A stretch of DNA of 40,163 nucleotides, taken from positions 1 to 40,163 of the IMG/VR virus record IMGVR_UViG_3300008108_000374, one strand, 5' to 3'. Position 1 is the stretch's first letter, and every line of letters starts with the position of its first letter. The notes beneath the pieces were generated by a model. It saw only the letters and a list, made by a program, of their open reading frames with translations. It did not search any database and was not told the origin of the DNA. This DNA is from a virus. A program made the position numbers and the translations under genes. Shown piece by piece: positions 1-7,231 of the stretch.

Positions 1-408
1 AGAAGCCTTGGCAACAAGTGCGGCAGTATTGTTGTAATCAAGTACAAGCTGTCCAGTCATCGTGCCGCCAGCCTTCGGTAAGTACGTGGCTACTACATCA
101 GCGTCGTTAGCTATCTCGTTGAACAATGCAGCCGTTGGACGTAGCTCGAACCTATCGTTGGTTGCGTAAGCACGAGCGGTTGTACTATCTTGCGCACGTA
201 CGACTGTCAGTGTGTCAGTGCTACGAGCCGTACACTTCACGATCTCCAGATTATTCGATGTGTCGATCAAGGTGGCGTAGAAATAGTCACCCGCGCTAAG
301 CGTAGGAAAGCGTGCGCCCTGTCCTGCTACAAGAACAATCGTAGTTGCACTGCTGTTGATACTAGCGTTCAGTACGCCAAAGGCGTTGTTGGTGACTTTT
401 AATCCCAT
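1..408 (-). CDS. Tail-fibre-like protein, N-terminal part (3' end beyond window)
   Basis: The ATG at 408 opens a frame of 136 codons that runs off the left edge without a stop, so only the N-terminus is visible. Residues 1 to about 100 match the N-terminus of the protein at 792-2087 closely (shared blocks GQGARFP, DYFYATLIDTSNNLEIVKC and STTARAY), so the two are paralogues. After this shared module comes AGGTMTGQLVL, a motif of the GGTMTG type often found in phage tail fibres and tail-associated proteins. The likely role is a tail fibre or tail appendage subunit whose conserved N-terminus docks to the virion and whose missing C-terminus binds receptor; that role is inferred. The start lies two bases after the stop of the upstream gene at 411-773, so the two are probably co-translated. 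No catalytic motif is visible. Certain as a gene, moderate as a fibre. Confidence 0.8.
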   Translation of the reverse strand, partial: MGLKVTNNAFGVLNASINSSATTIVLVAGQGARFPTLSAGDYFYATLIDTSNNLEIVKCTARSTDTLTVVRAQDSTTARAYATNDRFELRPTAALFNEIANDADVVATYLPKAGGTMTGQLVLDYNNTAALVAKAS

Positions 409-410
409 GA

Positions 411-773
411 TTACTGTCCTTCAGTCTCAGGAACTACAACCCAGTTACCTGCGTCGTCATCCCATTTGTATTGTTGGTTATCGCTAGGCATCTGTACTGG
501 TGCTTCCCACAAACATGTTTGCTCATTAAGTACCCACTTGCTGTATGGTTTGGGTGGGATAAACGCATCTTTTGTACGGTCGTAAGTAAATCCAATACCC
601 GCATAGTTCTTACGCAGAGGCGTACCACCATTAGCATGAACACCCCCACGGGTGTTGTAACTTGTCTGAATCCACTCGCCGGGAGATGAGTCTACAAATG
701 TTGCAAAAAACTCAGGCTCGGCAACGATTACTTGCGTTACCAAACCATCTACTACTTTTGCAAAATGTGACAT
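411..773 (-). CDS. Conserved phage structural-region protein (MSHFAKV family)
   Basis: This 120-residue protein starts MSHFAKVVDGLVTQVIVAE and contains WIQTSYNTRGGVH, LRKNYAGIGFTYD and DAFIPPKPY. I recognise this family from many aquatic phages and environmental phage contigs, where it sits among tail or fibre genes and has no established function. It is rich in Trp and aromatic residues (WVLNEQTCLWEAP, YKWDDDAGNWVV), which fits a small virion or fibre-associated protein. There is no signal peptide or membrane segment. The start has an AAGGAA-type ribosome site a few bases upstream. It lies between two fibre genes that share an N-terminal module, so a role as fibre accessory or chaperone is possible, but that is inference. 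Confidence 0.85.
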   Translation of the reverse strand: MSHFAKVVDGLVTQVIVAEPEFFATFVDSSPGEWIQTSYNTRGGVHANGGTPLRKNYAGIGFTYDRTKDAFIPPKPYSKWVLNEQTCLWEAPVQMPSDNQQYKWDDDAGNWVVVPETEGQ

Positions 774-791
774 ATGTTTTTCCTTTTATAG

Positions 792-2087
792 TTAGAAGGT
801 GATGGTTCCAGAACCAGTGAAGATGAAAACGTAGTTTCCACTAGTATTTGTTTGGGTATAAGTACCTGTGGCTGTAGCAAGTTTGAAATTATTTGGGTAA
901 GAAATAATTACAACACCAGAACCGCCAGTACCGGGAGTTCCTCTTGCACCGCCACCGCCACCACCAGTGTTCACAGTTCCGGATGTACCATTATTAGAAC
1001 TAATACCACCTGCACCGCCACCGCCTGCGCCGCCTGCGCCGCCTGTAGTACCACTGCCACCGCCACCGCCACCGCCACCAGCATAAGTTACTGATGAACC
1101 AGAAAGTGCGGATGCTGTACCAGCACCGCCAGCACCGCCAGTAGTTTGAGCAGAGCCTACACTTCCACCTACCGCACTAGCACCGCCACCGCCAGCCCCC
1201 AAAAATGGGGAATCAGGAGCGCCTGTGCCGCCAGCAAAACCTTGTCCTGCTGTACCTGCACCGCCCGATACGCCGTTAGAGCCGCCGCCGCCAGAGCCAC
1301 CAGCATTACCCACTATGTTTGCAGATGGGCTATGACCGCCACCGCCACCGCCACCCGTAGAAGTTATAGAACTAAATACAGAATTTCCGCCATTTGTACC
1401 AACTACGTTTCCGGTATTCCCCGGTGCTCCTCCAGCGCCAACAGTTACTGTAAGTGAATTTCCCGGAGCTACAGCAAAACTAGAAGCTGCTCTATAACCG
1501 CCGCCACCGCCGCCACCGCCGCCTCGCCCTGAGCCATAGTAGTCCAAGCCACCGCCACCGCCGCCAGCAACAACAAGATAATCTACAGTAGCCGTTGACT
1601 GAGTAGCAAAAGCAACCCATGCACCGCCTTGATAAATTTCTGCTTGTGCAATTGTAGAGTTAAACCGCATCATGCCAGCAACTGGACTTCCCGGTCTTTG
1701 TGCAGTTGTACCAGTGGGTAAATCAAAGTACCCAGTGGCGGTATTGTCTTGGTCACTTACTTTATGTGGCTCTAATGATGTAATTGTGGTTGCATCAATG
1801 AAAGTTTGCGCAGTCAAGCGAATCTCGATGCGGTCACCCGTGCTATACGCACGAGCAGTTGTAGACTCTTGACCACGAACAACAGTCAACACATCTGTTG
1901 AGCGCGCCGTACACTTGACAATTTCCAAGTTATTGGATGTGTCAATCAGTGTGGCGTAGAAGTAATCGCTCGCAGTTAAACTTGGGAATCGAGCACCCTG
2001 CCCTGATGTCACCGTAATGCTAGTTACAGACGAGTTGATACCCGCTGCCAACGTAGCAAAGGCGTTATTTGAGAGTTTAATGCCCAT
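792..2087 (-). CDS. Tail-fibre-like protein with glycine-rich domain
   Basis: 431 residues. Residues 1 to about 105 are the docking-like module shared with the gene at 1-408. A middle stretch (TGYFDLPTGTTAQRP...GMMRFNSTIAQAEIYQGGAWVAFA) is a short unit widespread in phage tail proteins. From about residue 165 a long Gly-rich domain begins with DYLVVAGGGGGG, has many runs of 4 to 9 glycines, and closes with GSGVVIISYPNNF. A short C-terminal beta-rich tail ends GSGTITF. Gly-rich domains of this layout occur in adhesin tips of phage fibres and can form polyglycine-II-like bundles, so receptor binding is the likely role (inference). AAGGAG lies 8 bases before the ATG. The coding DNA is a low-complexity array of GCC/ACC triplets on the plus strand, so length variation by slippage is plausible. 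Confidence 0.85.
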   Translation of the reverse strand: MGIKLSNNAFATLAAGINSSVTSITVTSGQGARFPSLTASDYFYATLIDTSNNLEIVKCTARSTDVLTVVRGQESTTARAYSTGDRIEIRLTAQTFIDATTITSLEPHKVSDQDNTATGYFDLPTGTTAQRPGSPVAGMMRFNSTIAQAEIYQGGAWVAFATQSTATVDYLVVAGGGGGGLDYYGSGRGGGGGGGGGYRAASSFAVAPGNSLTVTVGAGGAPGNTGNVVGTNGGNSVFSSITSTGGGGGGGHSPSANIVGNAGGSGGGGSNGVSGGAGTAGQGFAGGTGAPDSPFLGAGGGGASAVGGSVGSAQTTGGAGGAGTASALSGSSVTYAGGGGGGGGSGTTGGAGGAGGGGAGGISSNNGTSGTVNTGGGGGGARGTPGTGGSGVVIISYPNNFKLATATGTYTQTNTSGNYVFIFTGSGTITF

Positions 2088-2098
2088 TCCCGAACTCC

Positions 2099-2545
2099 TT
2101 AGTTAACAGTCACAGTCCAAGTGATGCCAAGCGTATCGGCTGCGCCCTTGTTGATAACTGAGAACACTGTACGGCACAACAAAGTACCAGAAGACGAAGC
2201 GTTAAAAATACCTGCTTCTGTCAATGCGCCAGTTCCCGTACCCGCTGGGAACGAAGCAACATACGCAACAGAGTTGGTAGTCACAGTAGTCGAAGTCAAC
2301 GTAACACGTGAACTAGCAACAGCAGCAACTAGAGCCGTATCACCGACGGCAGCAGCAGTAGAGCTTGTGCCGACTTCCATATGGGTCATAGCGGTTGCAG
2401 TCGCATCCTTCATACGGGAAGCGATGTAGTTTTTGCCTACTGTTACCACTAGGTTTTTTACTTCTTCTTCCTGTTTGATGTTACCGTTTTCATCGGTAAG
2501 AACGAGCTTTAAATTGCCCGTCATCTTAATTGCGTCGTTGAACAT
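2099..2545 (-). CDS. Putative tail/virion structural protein
   Basis: 148 residues, start MFNDAIKMTGNLKLVLTDE. The pattern KNLVVTVGKNYIASRM followed by HMEVGTSSTAAAVGDTAL is common to small beta-rich phage structural proteins encoded next to tail fibres. The C-terminus has an ALTEAGIFNA segment and a final ITWTVTVN strand. The protein is rich in Thr, Val, Ala and Ser with no membrane segment, which fits a beta-sandwich virion component. The start has AAGGAG seven bases upstream. It lies 11 bases after the repeat protein at 2556-4049 and 11 bases before the fibre gene, so it belongs to the tail operon. Exact function is unknown; I would expect it in virions. Confidence 0.75.
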   Translation of the reverse strand: MFNDAIKMTGNLKLVLTDENGNIKQEEEVKNLVVTVGKNYIASRMKDATATAMTHMEVGTSSTAAAVGDTALVAAVASSRVTLTSTTVTTNSVAYVASFPAGTGTGALTEAGIFNASSSGTLLCRTVFSVINKGAADTLGITWTVTVN

Positions 2546-2555
2546 AATTCACTCC

Positions 2556-4049
2556 TTAGTTGAGTTGGTTTTCGTTGAGTCCGTAACCGTTGTAGGTGTA
2601 CTCAACCGACTCCGTGCGGATCGTATATACGATACCAGCATTGGGGTCAATTGTCAGCACAAATTCACCGTTTACAAGGGGTTCGTGGATCAGATGACTG
2701 TTAATTGTACCCAGCACTGGGTAGTACGTAAACTTCTCATCTGATGCAAAAGCAAAATCATAGAACGGCGTTGTTATACCGAGCAGCAGATCAAAAGTTA
2801 CAGCATCTGCCATCGTAGCGGTGTCTGATAGGGCTGCCGCAATGTTGAACACAGGTGCAGCGTCAGAGGCTGTTGCTGTATCAGAGTAAGCTGGGCTTAT
2901 TAAGAACACAGGGGCATCGTCAGAAGCTGTAAAGTCATCTGCGGTTGTCTTGTTTTGAGCAAATACGGGGGCAGCGTCAGAAGCTGTAGCCGTGTCAGTC
3001 TGAACATCCGCAAAATCAAAAACTGCCGTATCAGAGGCTGTAACCGTGTCAGTCTGGACAGACTGTGGATTCAATGCTACTGAGTCTGCTGATGTAGCGG
3101 TATCCGTAAGAACCTTTACAACGTCTGTAGCAGTTGTATCTGCAACAGTCACTGGGTCTGGGTCTACGTCAGCGTCATTGCGGTCATAGTCCACCATCTC
3201 CGTGAAGTCTTTGTAGACTACATCGGTCATAGTGACGGTATCAGCAAGCACTTGTGCGATGTTAAACACAGGTGCAGCATCAGATGCTGTTGCAGAATCA
3301 GTAAGGGTTTTCCCTATATCTAGGGTATTCACTGAGTCTGAAGCAGTAACCGAGTCAATCTTGACAAGATCAGGCTGTAGAGATGGAGAGTCTGAAGCCG
3401 TAACAGTATCGGCAATACCGTCCTTATCTACATTGAGCGCTGCTGCATCGGTAGCCGACGCACTATCAACAACAACTTTGGCTGTGTCAAACACTGGTGA
3501 CGTATCTGTAATCGTCGATGTGTCCGACAGGCTTTTGCCAACAGCTAGGGTGTTAACTGCGTCATCAACAGTAGCTGAATCTGTGAGTACTTTACCGGGC
3601 GACAGCACACTATCATCTGTCGTAGTCGCGGTATCTGCAAGAACCTTATCCACCTGCCGAGTAGCAACATCGGCCATCGTAACTGGGTCTGGGTCTACGT
3701 CTGCATCGTTGCGGTCAAAGTCAACTGCCTCAGTGAAATTCTTGAACACTGAGTCCGCGACAGTAACTGAGTCTGCAAAGGCCAATTCAGGAGCAAACGC
3801 CACGGTATCGTCAATTAAAACTTCGTCAGCTTTTACAACCTCAACTGTGATCTGGCGGAAGTCAGACACACTGACTGTCTGCTCCTCCAAATATTCCATT
3901 GGCACGACAAATGCCGATAGCCGTATGATGTTCTCAGGCTGTGCGGAAACAGCATAGGTATTGGGGCTGACTGATACAGCAATAGCCCCTGCCACCGCAA
4001 CTGCGGTAACAAGCGCTGTAACAGCAGCAGATACCTTGATGTTGGACAT
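2556..4049 (-). CDS. Repeat-rich Asp/Thr/Ala/Ser structural protein
   Basis: 497 residues. A hydrophobic N-terminal stretch (about residues 8-26, AAVTALVTAVAVAGAIAV) is followed by an acidic, Thr/Ser/Ala-rich body made of about 19-residue units of the form DTATASDAAPVFNI. A larger block is duplicated: DRNDADVDPDPVT occurs twice, with about 177 residues between the copies. The C-terminal 70 or so residues (from about TTPFYDFAFASDEKF) are not repetitive and contain aromatic strands, suggesting a folded tip. Similar degenerate DSVTVSDS-type repeats occur in virion proteins of aquatic phages, so an elongated fibre or decoration role is likely. The hydrophobic N-terminus is unusual for a virion protein and could be an anchor or assembly segment. 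The gene overlaps the next upstream gene by one base (TAATG). Confidence 0.75.
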   Translation of the reverse strand: MSNIKVSAAVTALVTAVAVAGAIAVSVSPNTYAVSAQPENIIRLSAFVVPMEYLEEQTVSVSDFRQITVEVVKADEVLIDDTVAFAPELAFADSVTVADSVFKNFTEAVDFDRNDADVDPDPVTMADVATRQVDKVLADTATTTDDSVLSPGKVLTDSATVDDAVNTLAVGKSLSDTSTITDTSPVFDTAKVVVDSASATDAAALNVDKDGIADTVTASDSPSLQPDLVKIDSVTASDSVNTLDIGKTLTDSATASDAAPVFNIAQVLADTVTMTDVVYKDFTEMVDYDRNDADVDPDPVTVADTTATDVVKVLTDTATSADSVALNPQSVQTDTVTASDTAVFDFADVQTDTATASDAAPVFAQNKTTADDFTASDDAPVFLISPAYSDTATASDAAPVFNIAAALSDTATMADAVTFDLLLGITTPFYDFAFASDEKFTYYPVLGTINSHLIHEPLVNGEFVLTIDPNAGIVYTIRTESVEYTYNGYGLNENQLN

Positions 4050-4384
4050 TAGAAGTTTGCTCTCACCGTAAACCGCAATGTTTCATAGACTGTCTGAACA
4101 GCGCCGTTGTAATCTACAACAACCTCGCCCTCGTATGCACCAGCGTCGACGTCGAGCACACCGCCAGAGAAACCGAACTGTACCTGCCCAGTAGTGCCGC
4201 CACTCAACTTTGTACAAGAAATTGTAGAAAGCAGAGTTGTAGTAGCAGCCTTACGGAATTTCACACTAACAGTTGTTGACGCAGAGGATAGGTCTATGGG
4301 CGTGCCTGTAATGTCGTCCGTCAAGGTGAGGACGATAAGCGGCTTCTCGTCGCCTTCTACTAATCGGATGACATCTGTTGCCAT
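4049..4384 (-). CDS. Ig-like/BppU-N-like baseplate or virion protein
   Basis: I place the start at the ATG at 4384 (MATDVIRLVEGDEKP, 111 residues) because GAGG lies six bases before it; the frame is open further upstream only from a TTG. The order of strands (PLIVLTLTDDITGTPIDLSSAS, TVSVKFRK, GAYEGEVVVDYNGAVQTVYETLRFTV) matches the N-terminal beta-sandwich domain of phage baseplate upper proteins (BppU_N type): a polarisable domain, a conserved G.Y.G/AE...Y.dG pattern, and a final F.V strand. It is a single domain with no receptor-binding C-terminus. In this context it probably joins or decorates tail fibres. It ends in a TAATG overlap with the repeat protein, so the two are translationally coupled. 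Confidence 0.75.
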   Translation of the reverse strand: MATDVIRLVEGDEKPLIVLTLTDDITGTPIDLSSASTTVSVKFRKAATTTLLSTISCTKLSGGTTGQVQFGFSGGVLDVDAGAYEGEVVVDYNGAVQTVYETLRFTVRANF

Positions 4385-4391
4385 AATTACC

Positions 4392-5045
4392 TCATGCAAA
4401 TGGACGCATTTGAACCGTCATCGACGCACGAGCAGCACCAAGATTGGCCCTAGCCCGTCGCTCAGACGTTTTAAATGAGTATTGTTTGGCGTGGTATGAG
4501 GCTAACTCACGATCAGTCCACGTTCTATTGGGCAGCACCAACAGATGCTGTAAGGCTCCGTGCATGACAACATTCTCAATATCATCCAGTACAGACTTTG
4601 ACATTGCTGATGAAGTACGCAAAGGTTTAAGGGCTACGATCATCTTCAGATCGTAAACAACTGTGGCATCTGGTACGGGTGCAAGTACAAAATTGTCAGA
4701 GTCTAGCTGGCAGACATTCTGCGGGGTAGACAACTGTTCAGGAGTCAGATCAGGCCATGCTGGGTACTTGCGAGTCAACTGCTCAAGGGTCGCTGGCTCT
4801 ATGTTTGAGCCGTTTAGCGAGACTGATAGGAACGCATGAACCTCTGCCCCTGTAGGATTCTCGTAGGGGTACTCATAGACTCCCGGCGTAAGTCTGATCT
4901 TAGGCTGCTCATAGCGCCATGACAGGGTTCTTTCGCACACCTCAATAGCGGCATCACGAACATATTGTTCGACGATTGGCTGTGGGCATCCCGGCACGCT
5001 AGGTGCAAGACGAGTAACCAGTGAAAGGAATGTGCGGTCAGACAT
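4392..5045 (-). CDS. Putative head-tail connector / tail protein
   Basis: 217 residues. No motif I can name with certainty, but the pattern (FLSLVTRLAPSVPGCPQPIVEQ, then helix AAIEVCERTLSWRYE, then strand TPGVYEYPYE) matches a family often encoded just after the adaptor gene in podovirus-like environmental phages. The C-terminus is helical and basic (SFKTSERRARANLGAARAS), suggesting a ring-forming or DNA-proximal part. The position in the late operon and the TAATG overlap with the adaptor-like gene at 5045-5689 support a connector or tail-tube role. It contains two Cys near the N-terminus (positions 19 and 37) with no clear metal site. Function is inferred from neighbours. Confidence 0.7.
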   Translation of the reverse strand: MSDRTFLSLVTRLAPSVPGCPQPIVEQYVRDAAIEVCERTLSWRYEQPKIRLTPGVYEYPYENPTGAEVHAFLSVSLNGSNIEPATLEQLTRKYPAWPDLTPEQLSTPQNVCQLDSDNFVLAPVPDATVVYDLKMIVALKPLRTSSAMSKSVLDDIENVVMHGALQHLLVLPNRTWTDRELASYHAKQYSFKTSERRARANLGAARASMTVQMRPFA

Positions 5046-5689
5046 TAGACAACCTCAGTCGATTTGAGGCCAGCTTGTTCGGTATCAGTAATAACCCTAC
5101 CCTGTGCGCTAACGCCCAAGGCTTGAGTAAATGACTGCTGGAACAAGGCAGCACGTTGTGAGTTTACGTGTTCGTTATCAACTGACTCAGCCAAGAACAC
5201 TGTCGCGTCAACAACGACTGGGAAATAGCCATCTGACAACAACGTCACAGTTGTTGTGCCGTCATAGTCTGGAGGAGTCTGCGAATACTCCCCGATTAAA
5301 ATTTGACCTGCTGGCGCTTTGGGGTAGATGAAGAACTTGTTGGCATTGCGCACGTGGCGCATCCAGTTCACACATGGCCCAGCGGTATCGTTCATCCATG
5401 TTGGGTACGTCTGGTCAAGCGCCTCACGGTTTACCTCGGTAACACCGTTGCCACCTTGCACAGAGAATATCTCCATGACTCGGAGTGAATCAGACGGCAT
5501 AGATTGAATGACAGACCCAGCAGTGGTAGGGATCGCCCCAATGTAAGCAAAGAGGTCTGGGCGAAGCACAGCAATGCGCTTTAACGCCTGATTCGCAAAG
5601 CCCAACAACACCACATCGCTATAGCGCTGCGGTGAGTTGATGTCTTGCAGTAATCTGCGAACCTCAGTGATTACAGTGTTAAGTATCAT
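5045..5689 (-). CDS. Phage adaptor-like protein (DUF6682-like)
   Basis: 214 residues beginning MILNTVITEVRRLLQDINSPQRYSDVVLLGFANQALKRI. An N-terminal helical pair, then a beta region (FFIYPKAPAGQILIGEYSQTP) and a C-terminal helix pair (VVVDATVFLAESVDNEHVNSQRAALFQQSF), is the architecture of the DUF6682 phage adaptor family, which resembles the T7 gp11-type ring that joins portal to tail. The ATG overlaps the upstream gene stop (ATGA), and the stop overlaps the start of the next gene (TAATG), so three genes are translated as a coupled set. I am fairly confident of a head-tail adaptor role; the family name is from memory and would need an HMM search. Confidence 0.75.
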   Translation of the reverse strand: MILNTVITEVRRLLQDINSPQRYSDVVLLGFANQALKRIAVLRPDLFAYIGAIPTTAGSVIQSMPSDSLRVMEIFSVQGGNGVTEVNREALDQTYPTWMNDTAGPCVNWMRHVRNANKFFIYPKAPAGQILIGEYSQTPPDYDGTTTVTLLSDGYFPVVVDATVFLAESVDNEHVNSQRAALFQQSFTQALGVSAQGRVITDTEQAGLKSTEVV

Positions 5690-5931
5690 TCAGGTAGACC
5701 TCGAGATGCTTCAGCATTGACTTCCTCATTGGTCACAGGAGGAGCCTCAGGGATTGCTTCTTCGGGGGTAGTAAGGTCAAGATCAGACTTGCGCCCTTTT
5801 TGTTTCTTCGGAATGAACTTCTCGGGGAAAGCTTCTTCCTCAGTCACTTCCTCACACATAGAGTTCTCTGCAAGGATGGGATTCCAGTCGTAAATGAAAC
5901 CGTCTTTCTTGTTTCTTAGGAAACGTGCCAT
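5686..5931 (-). CDS. Small conserved phage protein, unknown function
   Basis: 81 residues, start MARFLRNKKDGFIYDWNPILAEN. The N-terminal half (RFLRNKKDGFIYDWNPILA and EEVTEEEAFPEKF) resembles short proteins common in structural regions of aquatic phages. The C-terminal half is acidic, Pro/Glu-rich and probably disordered. AGGAG lies ahead of the ATG. The gene overlaps the adaptor-like gene by four bases (ATGA). There is no membrane segment or catalytic motif. A virion assembly or scaffolding accessory role would fit its place, but I cannot assign a function. Confidence 0.75.
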   Translation of the reverse strand: MARFLRNKKDGFIYDWNPILAENSMCEEVTEEEAFPEKFIPKKQKGRKSDLDLTTPEEAIPEAPPVTNEEVNAEASRGLPE

Positions 5932-5940
5932 TTAAAACTC

Positions 5941-6174
5941 CTATCGGTATTTAGATGTCTTACTCGCTATTTTAGCGGGTTGTTTTACAAACTGCTGACC
6001 TTTTTCTTTGCCATCGCGTTTTGCTTTGGTGGTTGCCGCATACTCTGCGGGGGTCAACGCTTTTATTGCAGCCTCAGGTAAGTACCGTTCTCCGGTCTTA
6101 CTTGAAGGTTTGCCACTTTTGGTGCGCCATTTCTGGTCACCCCAATCTTTAAGAGACTTTTGCGGGGCTTTCAT
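5941..6174 (-). CDS. Small basic phage protein, unknown function
   Basis: 77 residues, strongly basic: KSLKDWGDQKWRTKSGKPSSKTGERYLPEAAIKAL then LTPAEYAATTKAKRDGKEKGQQFVKQP. Proteins of this kind are frequent in environmental phage contigs next to a second small basic protein (see 6443-6631 and 6625-6906). High Lys content suggests nucleic acid contact, for example a DNA-condensing minor head component, but this is inference. The ATG overlaps the stop of the upstream gene (ATGA). The next gene starts ten bases downstream of its stop. Confidence 0.75.
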   Translation of the reverse strand: MKAPQKSLKDWGDQKWRTKSGKPSSKTGERYLPEAAIKALTPAEYAATTKAKRDGKEKGQQFVKQPAKIASKTSKYR

Positions 6175-6443
6175 TTTTTGCCCAGTTTCTCACGTTCTTC
6201 CAACAGCCTGACCTTGACCTGCAACTCATTGATGTGAGTCATCAGCGCCTCTTTTTGCATTGCTCGCTTTTCGGCAGAGATTGGGCTATCCGTTGGGACA
6301 CCCTCTTTAGTGATTAGCGCGGGCATAGCGCCCTCAACTCTAGTCAACCGGGTGGAGAAATCATTGACCTGACCCAAAAGCCAAGCGAGCGCCGCCACTA
6401 CGACGGGGATAACTGCCTTGAGAACGTCAGACCATGCCATCAT
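6171..6443 (-). CDS. Single-TM coiled-coil protein, possible holin or spanin-like
   Basis: 90 residues from the ATG at 6443 (a second ATG at 6440 has better spacing from AAGGA; the frame is also open from a TTG at 6446). One hydrophobic segment near the N-terminus (about residues 8-24, LKAVIPVVVAALAWLLG) is followed by a soluble charged helix with coiled-coil character (THINELQVKVRLLEEREKL). This N-in/C-out or type II layout is seen in some small phage holins and inner-membrane spanins, and this is the only late-region membrane protein of that type in the window. No endolysin is recognisable nearby, so a lysis role is only a suggestion. Confidence 0.7.
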   Translation of the reverse strand: MMAWSDVLKAVIPVVVAALAWLLGQVNDFSTRLTRVEGAMPALITKEGVPTDSPISAEKRAMQKEALMTHINELQVKVRLLEEREKLGKK

Positions 6444-6631
6444 CAATCCTTATATCCGCCACCGGCGGCTTTATATTTCTTGGCAACAAGTTGTGCTTTA
6501 CGTGCTGACCACTGGCCTGCACCTGTACCCTGTACTGCTGCCGCCTTTACCTGAGACACGATCCGTTTACGCAACTCAGGCTTCGTGTAGTTACCTGCGG
6601 CGTTTACAGTAGATTTTGGTTTAGCTACCAT
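6443..6631 (-). CDS. Small basic protein, DUF5872-like
   Basis: 62 residues: YTKPELRKRIVSQVKAA, then GAGQWSARKAQLVAKKY and a C-terminal GGGYKD. The GQWSARKAQL..K.Y pattern recalls the DUF5872 group of small proteins found in phages and bacteria; the name is from memory. The protein is basic and probably helical. Its start overlaps the end of the upstream gene by seven bases and its TGA overlaps the ATG of the membrane protein, so it is tightly coupled in the operon. Function unknown; nucleic-acid binding is plausible from charge alone. Confidence 0.75.
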   Translation of the reverse strand: MVAKPKSTVNAAGNYTKPELRKRIVSQVKAAAVQGTGAGQWSARKAQLVAKKYKAAGGGYKD

Positions 6632-6906
6632 TTAACTTTATCCGCCCAGTAAGCCGCAGACATTTTGCCTTTGGCGATGTTCTTTGCATGACGAGCTTCA
6701 AAACTTTTCTTACGGGCTTTTTCGCTGTCAGTTGTAGGATTCGCTCCTGCACCTTTTACGCCTTGCTGCCCAAACCGAATTGTCTTGACCTCAGTACCAG
6801 ACTTTGCCACAACTACATGACTTTTGGTAGGGTGATTCGGAGTTTTCTTGGGTTGGTTAAAACCCGATACTCCAGCACGCTCTAGTCTTGAGTCTTTGGT
6901 AGCCAT
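6625..6906 (-). CDS. Conserved small phage protein (PNHPTKSHVVVAK family)
   Basis: 93 residues containing TPNHPTKSHVVVAKSG, TIRFGQQGVKGAG and the C-terminal block KKSFEARHAKNIAKGKMSAA. I recognise the combination as a family that recurs across many aquatic podovirus-like and myovirus phages, usually annotated hypothetical. It is very basic in the C-terminal half, with a final AYWADKVKW. The ATG overlaps the preceding gene stop (TAATG). A small head or ejected DNA-associated protein would be a reasonable guess, but no function is established to my knowledge. Confidence 0.8.
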   Translation of the reverse strand: MATKDSRLERAGVSGFNQPKKTPNHPTKSHVVVAKSGTEVKTIRFGQQGVKGAGANPTTDSEKARKKSFEARHAKNIAKGKMSAAYWADKVKW

Positions 6907-7184
6907 TACACAGCCTCAATGAACACCGTAGTTTTTGCTGATGTAGGAAGTGTCACGTGAATATCGGTGGTGAATAAGATGCCGTCGTCAGGAATTGACA
7001 TCACAATAGGCTGCGTACCAGTGCCGATATTGAACTGCAATCTTACAGTGCCAGAAGAACCACCATCACGAAAAATAACATCACCAGCAGTACCACCACT
7101 TATTGTGTGATACCCACGTAGTTGACGCCGCCCAGTAGCCACAGTGCCTGTAGCTTCTACATGTACAGCCGTTACATTTGACAT
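6906..7184 (-). CDS. Small beta-rich virion protein
   Basis: 92 residues, beginning MSNVTAVHVEATGTVATGRRQLRGYHT. Predicted beta-strands alternate with turns (RLQFNIGTGTQPIVMSIPDDG, FTTDIHVTLP, KTTVFIEAV), consistent with a small jelly-roll or head-fibre/decoration protein. AGGAG sits seven bases before the ATG. A TTCG hairpin lies just upstream, between this gene and the larger structural gene at 7232-7705. No signal peptide or membrane segment. The assignment as virion protein rests on fold guess and position. Confidence 0.7.
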   Translation of the reverse strand: MSNVTAVHVEATGTVATGRRQLRGYHTISGGTAGDVIFRDGGSSGTVRLQFNIGTGTQPIVMSIPDDGILFTTDIHVTLPTSAKTTVFIEAV

Positions 7185-7195
7185 ATTGTTCTCCT

Positions 7196-7218
7196 AAAAG
7201 GAAGGGGCCGAAGCCCCT
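7196..7218 (-). terminator. TTCG-loop hairpin, terminator-like
   Basis: On the minus strand AGGGGC-TTCG-GCCCCT forms a six-base-pair stem with a stable UUCG tetraloop, followed by TCCTTTT. It lies between two structural genes. The short interrupted T tail makes it a partial terminator or an RNA stabiliser rather than a full stop. A near-copy lies after the capsid gene (7717-7748). Confidence 0.55.
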
Positions 7219-7231
7219 ATCCTAATGCCGT

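Noticed and set aside
950-1565. Possible diversity-generating retroelement target in the Gly-rich fibre
   Set aside because: No reverse transcriptase or template repeat with A-specific changes was seen in the window.
2800-3800. Regular repeats that could be taken for a CRISPR array
   Set aside because: Repeats are degenerate, keep a coding frame and lack unique spacers of constant length; they encode protein repeats.
3232-3957. A 241-codon plus-strand frame rich in Ser/Thr/Ala/Val
   Set aside because: It is the reverse reading of the repeat protein; the repeats make both strands open.
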